A stretch of 64,000 nucleotides of DNA from JAEUIA01 sp038330085 (GTDB taxonomy: Bacteria; Planctomycetota; UBA1135; GCA-002686595): NCBI GenBank assembly GCA_038330085.1, contig JBBQNP010000001.1:43078-107077 (forward strand). Direction: 5' to 3'. A model generated the notes under the pieces. The model was not told the origin of the DNA and ran no database searches. It saw nothing but the letters and a program-made list of their open reading frames with translations. The position numbers were made by a program, and so were the translations under genes. Numbering within the stretch: position 1 is the first letter of the stretch; every line of letters begins with the position of its first letter. Shown in pieces: positions 25,277-33,309 of this stretch.

Positions 25277-27070
25277 TTACGGCGTCGGTGTCGCGACCGG
25301 CTTCGGGCCCAGGTCGAGCGCGCGACGATCGCGCAGGTCGCGGATCTTCGCCAAGAACTGGTCGAAGGGCATGACTTCCTGCTCACGCGTGTCGCGCCGA
25401 CGCACGGCGACCGTGCCGTCTGCGGCCTCGCGGTCGCCGGCGACCAGCATGAACGGGACGTGCGCCTTCTGCGCCGTCTTGATCTTGTTGTTCATGTGGC
25501 CCTCGTTGAGCATCGCGTCGACGCGGAAGAGTTCCTGCTGCAAGCGCTGCTCGAGCTTCTTGCAGTACTCGGCGTGCTCCTCGCGGATCGGGATGACCGC
25601 GACCTGCGTCGGCGCGCACCACAGCGGGAACTTGCCGCCAAAGTGCTCGATCAACCCGCCGACGAAGCGCTCCATGCTGCCGAGGATGGCGCGGTGCACC
25701 ATGATCGGTCGCTTCTGCTTGCCGTCGTGGTCGGTGAAGTGCAGATCGAAGCGCTGCGGCAGGTTGAAATCGCACTGAATCGTGCTGTTCTGCCACTCGC
25801 GACCGAGCGCGTCCTTCACCTTGAAGTCGATTTTCGGGCCGTAGAACGCACCGCCGCCTTCGTCGAGCTCGAGCGGCAGGTTGCTCTTGCGCGCGGCTTC
25901 ACGCAGCGCTTCCGTCGCCGGCTCCCACACGTCGTCGGTGCCGATCGACTTCTCCGGCCGCGTCGCGAGGTACGCGGTGTACTTGTAGCCGAAGGTCGTG
26001 AGGATCCTGACGACGAGATCGACCACGCCCGCGATCTCGTCCGCGAGCTGCTCGGGCGTGCAGAAGATGTGCGCGTCGTCCTGCGTGAAGCCGCGCACGC
26101 GCAACATGCCGTGCAAAACACCCGATCGCTCGTAGCGGTACACCGTCCCGAGCTCGGCCCAGCGCAGCGGCAGCTCGCTGTACGAACGGCCGCGCGTCTT
26201 GTAGATCATGATGTTACCGGGGCAGTTCATCGGCTTGATGCGATACGGCTGCTCCTCGATCTCCATCGGCGCGTACATCATGTCCGCGTATTTCTCGAGG
26301 TGACCCGAGATGGAGAACAACGTCTCGCGCGAAACGTGCGGCGTGTACACGGGCTTGTAGCCGCCGCGGATGTGCTCCTCCCACCAGTAGTCCTCGATCG
26401 CGCGACGCACCGCACCGAGGTTCGGGTGCCAGAACACGAAACCGCCGCCGACTTCGCTGTGCGTGCTGAAGAGATCGAGGTCCGTGCCGAGCTTGCGGTG
26501 GTCGCGCTCCTTGACGTCGGCGAGCCAGGCGAGGTGAGCGTCGAGCTCTTCCTTGGTCCAGAACGCCGTGCCGTAGATGCGCTGCAGCATCGGCCGCTTC
26601 TCGTCGCCGCGCCAATACGCGCCCGCGACCGAGAGCAGCTTGAAGAAGAACGGCCGCGTCAGCGTGTCAACGTGCGGACCTTCGCACAGATCTTCCCAGT
26701 CGCCGTGCGTGTAGAAGGTGATCGTCTCCCCTTCCGGGATCAGATCGACCGCCTCGATCTTGTAGTGCTGTCCGCTCGCCGCGAGACGGCGCTTGGCCTC
26801 GTCGCGCGTGACCTCAACCTTCTCGAAGGGTTGCGCACGGCGCGCGATGCGCTCCATTTCCTTCTCGATCTTGCGCAGGTCCGCGTCGGTCAACGGGACG
26901 TCGAGATCGAAGTCGTAGTAGAAGCCGTGCTCGATCGAAGGGCCGAAGCCGAACTGCACTTGCGGGTAAAGCTTCGCGACGGCGGAGGCCATCAAGTGGC
27001 TCACCGAGTGGCGCAGCGTGGAAAGCGGGTAGGTCTCCGCGACCTGCGGAGCAGCCTGGGACTGGGACAT
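25277..27070 (-). CDS. thrS: Threonyl-tRNA synthetase lacking the TGS domain
   Basis: The enzyme charges tRNA-Thr with threonine. The editing domain is complete, with HSVSHLMAS near residue 20 and the Cys/His pair in DLCEGPHVD. The class II core follows, with zinc ligands in PMNCPGN, SGVLHGMLRVRGFTQDDAHI and MVHRAILGSMERF. The anticodon-binding domain ends the protein. Unlike E. coli ThrS, the roughly 60-residue TGS domain is missing: the protein begins about 20 residues before the editing HxxxH motif. The ATG at 27070 was chosen; an in-frame GTG at 27097 would add 9 residues but no domain. 597 residues. Confidence 0.95.
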   Translation of the reverse strand: MSQSQAAPQVAETYPLSTLRHSVSHLMASAVAKLYPQVQFGFGPSIEHGFYYDFDLDVPLTDADLRKIEKEMERIARRAQPFEKVEVTRDEAKRRLAASGQHYKIEAVDLIPEGETITFYTHGDWEDLCEGPHVDTLTRPFFFKLLSVAGAYWRGDEKRPMLQRIYGTAFWTKEELDAHLAWLADVKERDHRKLGTDLDLFSTHSEVGGGFVFWHPNLGAVRRAIEDYWWEEHIRGGYKPVYTPHVSRETLFSISGHLEKYADMMYAPMEIEEQPYRIKPMNCPGNIMIYKTRGRSYSELPLRWAELGTVYRYERSGVLHGMLRVRGFTQDDAHIFCTPEQLADEIAGVVDLVVRILTTFGYKYTAYLATRPEKSIGTDDVWEPATEALREAARKSNLPLELDEGGGAFYGPKIDFKVKDALGREWQNSTIQCDFNLPQRFDLHFTDHDGKQKRPIMVHRAILGSMERFVGGLIEHFGGKFPLWCAPTQVAVIPIREEHAEYCKKLEQRLQQELFRVDAMLNEGHMNNKIKTAQKAHVPFMLVAGDREAADGTVAVRRRDTREQEVMPFDQFLAKIRDLRDRRALDLGPKPVATPTP

Positions 27071-27421
27071 TGAGTTGTCTCGCGTTGCGGGATCCACGAT
27101 CTTTGCCCCGCGACCTGCGGAGCGAAGCGCCCATCTTCCCGCGCGATGGGCCGGAAGATTCTATCGGTCGAGCACTCCTCGGACCACAGCGCCTTGCATC
27201 GACGGTGTGCGGTGCGAGATCGGACTGAACCAGGAGAGCCCTACGCGCGCATCAGCCATTGCAACCGAAATGCACGACGGGCGTCCGTACCTCTCTGTCG
27301 GATGCAGGGTCGCTCACCACGCCCAATCCGACCGTGCTAGTCTGGACCCGGCAGCGCGCGTACCGGCGCTCACACCCTCTCGCCGCTCCGTCGAGTCATT
27401 TCTCTTGCAAGGAGTCCGACC
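27071..27421. other. Intergenic region between divergent genes
   Basis: This 351-base stretch separates the divergently transcribed thrS and a secreted-protein gene, and must hold promoters for both. I saw no T-box-like leader, no small gene and no clear hairpin. Near 27335-27343 the plus strand reads GTGCTAGTCT, which could serve as an extended -10 element, but no matching -35 was seen. Confidence 0.35.
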
Positions 27422-28177
27422 GTGAAGATCCGACTGCTCTCTCTATTCGCTCTCGCCGCCGTGTTGTGTGGCCGCGCCCAGGCGCAGATCGCGTTCGACG
27501 ATTGCGGCACGCTCATCCCCGGGGTCACGTGCGTCCTGTTCGAGGACTCGAACGGACACGATTGGCTCCTCGACAACCAGGGCGGTTTCATGGTCGGCGA
27601 CTACGTGCACGTCATCGGCCTCGCGATACCCGGCTGCATCTCGATTTGTCAGCAAGGCAACGGCTGCATCCAGGTCCTGAACATCACGTCGTGTGCGGCG
27701 GGCACAGGCACCGCTTTCTGTCCGGGGGACGGCACCGGAACGGCGTGCCCGTGCGGCAACAACTCGCTCATCGGACAAGACCGCGGATGCGCGAACTCGT
27801 TCGGCAACGGCGCGCTGTTGGCTGCCGCCGGAACGGCCAGCGTCTCGAACGACAGCGTCGTGCTGCAGGGCGCGGGCATGCCGAACTCGAGCGCGCTCTA
27901 CTTCCAGGGCACCACGCAGGTGAGCGGTGGCGCGGGTGCCGTGTTCGGCGACGGACTGCGCTGCGCCGGAGGAACGGTCGTGCGCCTCGGCACGAAGACG
28001 AACTCGGGAGGCCAGTCGCAGTATCCGGCCGCAGGTGACGTCGCGCTCTCGATCAAGGGCGGAGTTGCGGCCGGCAACACGCGCACGTACCAAGTGTGGT
28101 ATCGCAACGCCGCCAGCTTCTGCACGCCGTCCACGTTCAACCTCACGAACGGGTACCAGATCGTCTGGACGAGTTGA
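27422..28177 (+). CDS. Small secreted protein with C-terminal GDGSGT-type module
   Basis: A signal peptide is evident (MKIRLLSLFALAAVLCGRAQA, start GTG with AAGGAG about 8 bases upstream). A short Cys-containing N-terminal part follows (FDDCGTLIPGVTCVLFEDSN). The second half is the shared module: FCPGDGTGTACPCGNNSLIG, LYFQGTTQVSGGAGAVFGDG, LRCAGGTVVRLGTK and the end NLTNGYQIVWTS. At 251 residues this is the smallest carrier of the module in the window, close to module alone, so it is the best example for studying it. Its module is most like that of the 291-2774 gene. Function is unknown. Confidence 0.8.
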   Translation: MKIRLLSLFALAAVLCGRAQAQIAFDDCGTLIPGVTCVLFEDSNGHDWLLDNQGGFMVGDYVHVIGLAIPGCISICQQGNGCIQVLNITSCAAGTGTAFCPGDGTGTACPCGNNSLIGQDRGCANSFGNGALLAAAGTASVSNDSVVLQGAGMPNSSALYFQGTTQVSGGAGAVFGDGLRCAGGTVVRLGTKTNSGGQSQYPAAGDVALSIKGGVAAGNTRTYQVWYRNAASFCTPSTFNLTNGYQIVWTS

Positions 28178-28185
28178 TTCGGCCG

Positions 28186-28346
28186 GGTGCCTGGCGCCGA
28201 TTGCCTGTATCCCCGGCGATCGGTGCTGGCACCGCTCGCCGATCCGCTCCGTGCCGATTGCGTTGGAGCCGATTGCGTTGGAGCGGGATGGACGGGCGGT
28301 GGCAGGCACCGGTCGCCGGGAATACCGGCTACCGGCGCCAGGCACC
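28186..28346. repeat. Palindromic intergenic repeat element (copies A-left and A-right)
   Basis: The outer ends are a perfect 13-bp inverted repeat (GGTGCCTGGCGCC at 28186-28198, GGCGCCAGGCACC at 28334-28346). The homology continues inward for about 48 bases on each side with scattered mismatches. The centre contains a 15-bp tandem duplication of CCGATTGCGTTGGAG near 28258-28290. Related single units occur at 9775-9821 and 50476-50524. It looks like a REP/BIME-type element and could also form a strong hairpin at the end of the upstream gene's transcript. Confidence 0.75.
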
Positions 28347-28353
28347 TCCCACT

Positions 28354-29322
28354 TCACGCGCGCCAGACCTTCGCTTCCATCTCGAGCGCAATGCCTGTCT
28401 GCTGCGCGACGACGTCCTGCACCTGACGAATGAGCTCGAACACGTCGCGCGCCGTCGCCTTCCCACGGTTCACGATGAAGTTCCCGTGCTGCGGCGACAC
28501 GATCGCATCGCCGACGACGCGGCCCTTCAAGCCGCACTGCTCGACGAGCAATCCGGCCGAGCGTCCTCCGCTTTTCTCCCTGTCCGGGTTCTTGAACACG
28601 CAGCCCGCTGACCACGCCGTCACCGGTTGCGCGCGGTTTTTTTCGAGCAGGAACGATCTCCCACGCTCCTTCACGGCGGCAACGTCATCGAGACGGAATC
28701 GCAGCAGCGCCGACACGACGATCTTCTGGCCGAGCCCGCCGTTGCGGTAGCGCGGCGTGCACTGCGCGCGCTCCAGCTCCTCGAGCTCGCCGTCCTCCGT
28801 CACGACGAGCACGCGCTCGACCACGTCCCACATCTCGCCCCACTTGCCGCCGGCGTTCATCGCGATGCCGCCGCCCACGTTGCCGGGCACGCCGGCCAAG
28901 CCTTCGACGCCGCTCCAACCGAGCTCCGCCGCGGCGTTGACCAGCTTGGGCATCGACGTGCCGCACCACGCGACGAACGCGAGCCCTTGCTCACGCGGCG
29001 CGGGAGCGATGCGCGGTTCCATCTCGGTCGCATCACGCGTGCTGGCGTCACGCGCAGGCTCCGGACGGAACAAGCGCTTGATGCGATCGGTGGTGATGAC
29101 GACGCCCGGTAGCACGCCGTCGTCGACGATCAGGTTCGCGCCGCCGCCGAGGATGCGCGGTTCGATTCCGTCCGCGCGCGCAGCCACGACGGCTTGACGC
29201 AACTCTTCCGGCGTCGCCGGTTCGAGCAGCCATTCGGCCGCTCCGCCGACGCGCATCGTCGTCCTAGCGGCGAGATCCGCGCGCGGCACGGCCGCGCAGG
29301 GCCAGCTCGTCGATGAGGTCAT
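28354..29322 (-). CDS. murB: UDP-N-acetylenolpyruvoylglucosamine reductase
   Basis: MurB reduces the enolpyruvyl group to form UDP-N-acetylmuramate. The FAD-binding region has TTMRVGGAAEWLLEP and RILGGGANLIVDDG; GLAGVPGNVGGGIAMNAGGK follows. The catalytic proton donor region reads WSAGCVFKNP, with Cys at the position that is Ser in E. coli MurB (a known variant). The C-terminus ends with HGNFIVNRGKATA. 322 residues from the ATG at 29322, which overlaps murC by 59 bases; a GTG at 29289 would reduce this overlap and keep all domains. It is the last gene of the dcw cluster. Confidence 0.94.
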   Translation of the reverse strand: MTSSTSWPCAAVPRADLAARTTMRVGGAAEWLLEPATPEELRQAVVAARADGIEPRILGGGANLIVDDGVLPGVVITTDRIKRLFRPEPARDASTRDATEMEPRIAPAPREQGLAFVAWCGTSMPKLVNAAAELGWSGVEGLAGVPGNVGGGIAMNAGGKWGEMWDVVERVLVVTEDGELEELERAQCTPRYRNGGLGQKIVVSALLRFRLDDVAAVKERGRSFLLEKNRAQPVTAWSAGCVFKNPDREKSGGRSAGLLVEQCGLKGRVVGDAIVSPQHGNFIVNRGKATARDVFELIRQVQDVVAQQTGIALEMEAKVWRA

Positions 29323-30811
29323 GCTTCACCATGTCGATGTCACCGGCGCCGAGGATGAGCGCTGCGCCGCCGGCCGGCAAGCGTTCGCACAGTTTGCGCA
29401 CGGAGGAGAGCGGGTCGCCGCCTGCGACGGCATCGACGCCTGCGCGCTCGAGGCGCGCGACGAGCTCCGGCGCACCGGCCGCTTGTTGGTCGATGTGAGC
29501 GCGCGCGCCGTACACGTCGGCGACGACCACGCGGTCGGCGCCGCGCAAGGACTCGACGAAATCGTCGAGAAAACGAGCGGTTCTGCTGTGCTGGTGCGGC
29601 TGGAAGAGCACGTGCAGCGGCTTGCCCGGCAGAGTGCGCCGCGCGGCCTCGAGCGTGACGCGCACTTCGGTCGGATGGTGTGCGTAGTCGTGGATCAGCT
29701 CGACGCCTTCGATGGTGCCCCACGGCTCGAAGCGGCGCTCGGCGCCCTTGTAGCGGTGCACCGTGCGCGCGGCAGCGATCGCCGCGTCCTCGGGCGCGAT
29801 GTTTTGGCTCTGCGACACGAGGCCGATCGAAAGACCGAGCGCGAGCGCAGCATTGTCGACGTTGAACGAGCCCGGCACGGAGAGCGCGATCGACGGCGTC
29901 GCCCAACCCGGACCGCGCAAGCGGAAGCGGAAGTAGCCGTGGTTCTCGCCGAGCAGGTCGACGTGTAGCTCGCGGCCGAGACGCCAGACGGTGCACGGGC
30001 TCGCGTTGACGATGCGATCGGGCACGTCGCGTCCGACGACGAGCAGTCCATCCGGGTGCACGCGGTCGGCGAACCGCGCGAACGCTTCTTCGATCGCCGC
30101 GAGCGTGCCGTAGTAGTCGAGGTGATCGGACTCGACGTTCGTGATGATCGCACCTTCCGGATCGATCTGCAGGAACGAGCGGTCGTACTCGCACGCTTCG
30201 CACGCGAACCAGCCGTTCTCCGCCGGTGCGACCGCGTTCGAGCCGGTCGTGCGGCACGTGCCGCCGATCAACGCACCGGGGGCTGCGCCCGCGCGGCCGG
30301 CGGCTTCGGCGATGCCGCGCAATGCGTGATAGGTCATCCACGAGGTCGTGGTCTTGCCGTGCGTGCCCGCGATGCCGATCGTGCGGCGCGCAGGACCGAT
30401 GCGGCCGAGGAGCTCCGCGTACTTGAGGATCGGTACTCCTCGCGTGCGCGCTGCGGCGATCTGCGGGTCGTCGTTCGAAATGGCCGCAGAGCGCGCGATC
30501 ATCTCCGCGTCAGCCGGCAGCGTGCTCGTTTCGCTCGGACCCACGATCACGTCGATGCCGTGCGTGCGCAGGCGGTTGACGAAGCTCGAGTCCGCTCCGT
30601 CGTGGCCGGACACGACGTGACCGCGCGCTTGCAGGATCTGCGCCGCGCCCGACAGGCCGGCACCGCCGGCACCGACAAGGTGGACGCGCCGCGGAATGCC
30701 GGGCACGAGCCCCGGTCCGGCGCGCCGGATGGATTGCGGCGGCGCCGCCGGCACGATCGATGTCGGACGCTCGACGACGTTTGCGGCACGCTTCGAATTC
30801 ACGGGTCCCAT
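29264..30811 (-). CDS. murC: UDP-N-acetylmuramate-L-alanine ligase
   Basis: MurC adds L-alanine to UDP-MurNAc. The N-terminal motif RVHLVGAGGAGLSGAAQIL, the ATP loop GTHGKTTTSWM, and EACEYDRSFL, NVESDHLDYYG and DYAHHPTEV are all present in the usual order. The ATG at 30811 was chosen because AGGAG stands 6 bases upstream; the frame stays open to a GTG at 30856 that would overlap murG. A Pro/Ala-rich N-terminal tail of about 35 residues precedes the core. It follows murG and precedes murB on the minus strand. About 515 residues. Confidence 0.94.
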   Translation of the reverse strand: MGPVNSKRAANVVERPTSIVPAAPPQSIRRAGPGLVPGIPRRVHLVGAGGAGLSGAAQILQARGHVVSGHDGADSSFVNRLRTHGIDVIVGPSETSTLPADAEMIARSAAISNDDPQIAAARTRGVPILKYAELLGRIGPARRTIGIAGTHGKTTTSWMTYHALRGIAEAAGRAGAAPGALIGGTCRTTGSNAVAPAENGWFACEACEYDRSFLQIDPEGAIITNVESDHLDYYGTLAAIEEAFARFADRVHPDGLLVVGRDVPDRIVNASPCTVWRLGRELHVDLLGENHGYFRFRLRGPGWATPSIALSVPGSFNVDNAALALGLSIGLVSQSQNIAPEDAAIAAARTVHRYKGAERRFEPWGTIEGVELIHDYAHHPTEVRVTLEAARRTLPGKPLHVLFQPHQHSRTARFLDDFVESLRGADRVVVADVYGARAHIDQQAAGAPELVARLERAGVDAVAGGDPLSSVRKLCERLPAGGAALILGAGDIDMVKHDLIDELALRGRAARGSRR

Positions 30812-30852
30812 TCTCTGCTCCTGATGGTCTCGATCCAGCGGTGATCGTCGAT

Positions 30853-32067
30853 TCACGCGGTGTTCCGCGCAGCGACCTCGCCGATGTGCTCCCAGATGCG
30901 CACCGCAGCGTCGGTCGGAACCGCGCGCGCGAGCGCCGAACTCATCAGCGCGCGCTCCGAGTCACCCGACGGGCTCGCGAGGTTCAGCAGTGCGTCGCGC
31001 GCGCGGGGATCGAGCTTTGCGTCCGGCACGATGCGCACTCCCTCGCCCAGCTCGCGCGCGTTGAGCGTCTGATGCTGGTCCGCATGTCCCGGATAAGGCG
31101 CGACGAAGGCGGGCACGCGCATCGCTGCGACCTCGGCCAGCGTCGAAGCGCCGCCTCGCACGAGCGCGATCGTCGCGGCACGCAGCGCCCCGTGCACCGG
31201 ATCCACGTACTCGACCGCGCGGTAACCGGCGCACTCCGGCGCTGCCTCGCGCGACTTGTCCGGCCCCGTCTGGTGCAGCACCTGCAACCCGTTCGCGAGC
31301 AGAGCCGGCGCGTGCGTGCGCACGAACGTGTTGAGCGCGCTCGATCCCTGGCTGCCGCCGAGCACGACGAGCAGCGGCCGACGCGCGTCGAAGCCGAGCT
31401 GCATGCGCGCGCGTGCGCGTTCGGTCTCGCGTGCGCTCTCGCCCTGGAGTGCGTGCTCGTGGAATTCCGGGGCGAGCGGCGGACCGACGAATCGGTTCAC
31501 CGCGTCCTCTCCCTGCGGCAACGTCGCGTGCCAGGCGTGCAGCACGCGCGCAGCGAAGCGCGACAACCAGCGCGTGGCCGCACCGCTGTGCGCGTTCACC
31601 TCCAGCAACACCACCGGGATCTTCAGGCTGCGCGCCGCGAGCACCGCGGGCAGCGACGTGAACCCGCCCAAACCCACCAGCACCTGCGAGCGGTGCGCGA
31701 CCAACCGCTCGCGCGCGTGCATCACTGCGCCCGGCGTGCGCAACACCAAGCGCGCGCGCGAGGGTGCACCACCGCCGCGCGGCTCGACCGCGAGCGCGAC
31801 GCGCTCGTACGGCGTGCGCGCCAGGAGGTCGCGTGCCCCCCCGAGCACACGATCCTCCACGGCGCGCCCGCTGCTGAACCAGACCACGTCGGCCGGAGTC
31901 GCACCCACGCGTTCCGACCACGACAACAAGTGCAGGCCGGGCACGATGTGCCCGCCTGTTCCGCCGCCGGCGAACGCGAGACGCAACGCTTGCGTCGCGC
32001 GTCGAGCCGTCTGCGGCTCAGCGTCGGACCGGGAGCGTGACGAGCGCAGCGCTTCCGCGGAGAGCAT
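30853..32067 (-). CDS. murG: UDP-N-acetylglucosamine transferase MurG (lipid II synthesis)
   Basis: MurG adds GlcNAc to lipid I at the inner membrane face. LRLAFAGGGTGGHIVPGLHL near the N-terminus is the family hallmark. VLGGSQGSSALN and the donor-binding region RGGASTLAEVAAMRVPAF plus DQHQTLNAREL follow. An Arg-rich segment of about 30 residues precedes the core. I placed the start at the ATG at 32067; the frame extends to a GTG at 32103, which would overlap the small upstream ORF further. The stop at 30853 touches the murC region. 404 residues. Confidence 0.92.
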   Translation of the reverse strand: MLSAEALRSSRSRSDAEPQTARRATQALRLAFAGGGTGGHIVPGLHLLSWSERVGATPADVVWFSSGRAVEDRVLGGARDLLARTPYERVALAVEPRGGGAPSRARLVLRTPGAVMHARERLVAHRSQVLVGLGGFTSLPAVLAARSLKIPVVLLEVNAHSGAATRWLSRFAARVLHAWHATLPQGEDAVNRFVGPPLAPEFHEHALQGESARETERARARMQLGFDARRPLLVVLGGSQGSSALNTFVRTHAPALLANGLQVLHQTGPDKSREAAPECAGYRAVEYVDPVHGALRAATIALVRGGASTLAEVAAMRVPAFVAPYPGHADQHQTLNARELGEGVRIVPDAKLDPRARDALLNLASPSGDSERALMSSALARAVPTDAAVRIWEHIGEVAARNTA

Positions 32068-32260
32068 CCGTGTTTCCCTTTGCGTGTTCACGGCCAATCG
32101 CACGCTTCACCACCGACGCTGCCACGCCGACCTGCGCGGACGTGCCGAGCTGATACGGCCCCCGCAGGTCTTCGGACAGCACGCGCAGCGCACGCGGAGC
32201 TTCGAGAGCTCCGACGAGCACGCACGCGAGGCACAAGACCCATCTGCTCGTGCTTCTCAT
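32018..32260 (-). CDS. Small exported protein candidate between the LysM gene and murG
   Basis: An 80-residue frame begins at an ATG overlapping the stop of the LysM gene (ATGA) and runs into the start of murG by about 50 bases. The N-terminus looks like a signal peptide or membrane anchor (MRSTSRWVLCLACVLVGALE). The rest (LSEDLRGPYQLGTSAQVGVA) has no recognised motif. Start/stop coupling and the fact that it fills an otherwise empty 190-base gap in a packed operon favour a real gene, but overlap with murG argues for caution. Confidence 0.4.
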   Translation of the reverse strand: MRSTSRWVLCLACVLVGALEAPRALRVLSEDLRGPYQLGTSAQVGVAASVVKRAIGREHAKGNTDALRGSAALVTLPVRR

Positions 32261-33249
32261 CGCACGCGCGGCTCGTCGCTGGTCGAGTGGGCCTGGATCG
32301 AAGCGAGCGCTGCGCTGGTGGTCGACTTGTGCGCGATGGAGCCGGGCATGCGCAGCTTGTCTCCGGGGTGGATGCTTTCGGGCTTCAGGCCCGGGTTCGC
32401 GGCCACGATGTCCTTCCAGCGCGACTCGTCTCCGAGCTGCTCGCGCGCGATCAGGCGCAGACCGTCGCCCTTCCTCACGGTGTAGAAGGTGCCGCCCTTG
32501 CCGGTTTCCTTCGCGACCGTCGGCGTCGACTTCTTCGTGTCGATCAACTTCTTGGTTTCGCTCGTGTGCGTCGGCGCGAGCTTGCGCGTGTTCGTGCTCA
32601 GGATCGCGCCTTCGGTCGGCGCGCTGCCGGTCGGGAGAACGAGCGTCTGGCCGACGCGCAGGTTCTTCGGGCTGACGCCGTTGTTCAAAGCCTGGATCTC
32701 GGTCCAGCGGCTCTCGGCGCCGAGCTTGTGCTTCGCGATGCTCGCGAGGCTGTCACCTTTCTCGACGACGTACGCAGTGGTCGCGGTCGCAGGAGCGTCG
32801 ACGTGCGAAAGCGGTGCTTGCGGCGGGGGGTTCGTGATCACCGGGTTCGCGTTGGGAACGAACGGGTTCTGTCCCGGCGCAGTCGGGTTGTCGGCGACCA
32901 CCGCACCCGGCGTGAACGGCGCGTGATCCGCCGGCGTCGTCACGTTGCCGTCGAGCGGCATTGCACCGCCGGCAGGCGGAGTCAAATTCGACTGCGGCGA
33001 CAGCGGCGCGTTGGGATCGACGATGTGCTGATCGCCCAGCACATTCTTCGCGACGGTGTCGTTCTGTTCCTTCTTGGGCTGCCCCTTGCCAGTCAAGCGC
33101 GCCCAGAACCCAGGGGACTTGCTGTCGCCCCAGAACGAGACCGCCACGATCGTGACGAGGAAGAAGACGAGGACGATGACGCCGTAGCGCTCGATCTGTT
33201 GCATCTTGGTGGATCCTTGAGAACTGCGGGACGTTTCGTTGGCGGTCAT
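32257..33249 (-). CDS. Membrane-anchored protein with two LysM domains
   Basis: After a short cytoplasmic part, a single hydrophobic segment (YGVIVLVFFLVTIVAVSFWG) anchors the protein, so the rest faces the periplasm. A Pro/Asn-rich linker of about 100 residues leads to two LysM peptidoglycan-binding domains. The first is AYVVEKGDSLASIAKHKLG ... LRVGQTLVLP and the second FYTVRKGDGLRLIAREQLG ... IHPGDKLRMPG. 330 residues. Its position between ftsW and murG in the cell-wall cluster suggests a role at sites of wall synthesis. No hydrolase domain is attached. It is not a standard dcw gene. Confidence 0.88.
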   Translation of the reverse strand: MTANETSRSSQGSTKMQQIERYGVIVLVFFLVTIVAVSFWGDSKSPGFWARLTGKGQPKKEQNDTVAKNVLGDQHIVDPNAPLSPQSNLTPPAGGAMPLDGNVTTPADHAPFTPGAVVADNPTAPGQNPFVPNANPVITNPPPQAPLSHVDAPATATTAYVVEKGDSLASIAKHKLGAESRWTEIQALNNGVSPKNLRVGQTLVLPTGSAPTEGAILSTNTRKLAPTHTSETKKLIDTKKSTPTVAKETGKGGTFYTVRKGDGLRLIAREQLGDESRWKDIVAANPGLKPESIHPGDKLRMPGSIAHKSTTSAALASIQAHSTSDEPRVR

Positions 33250-33309
33250 GGCGGCGTTGGCGCGAGCGGTTTGATCGCGCCCTTTCTGGAACGGGTCAGG
33301 TGGAACGGG

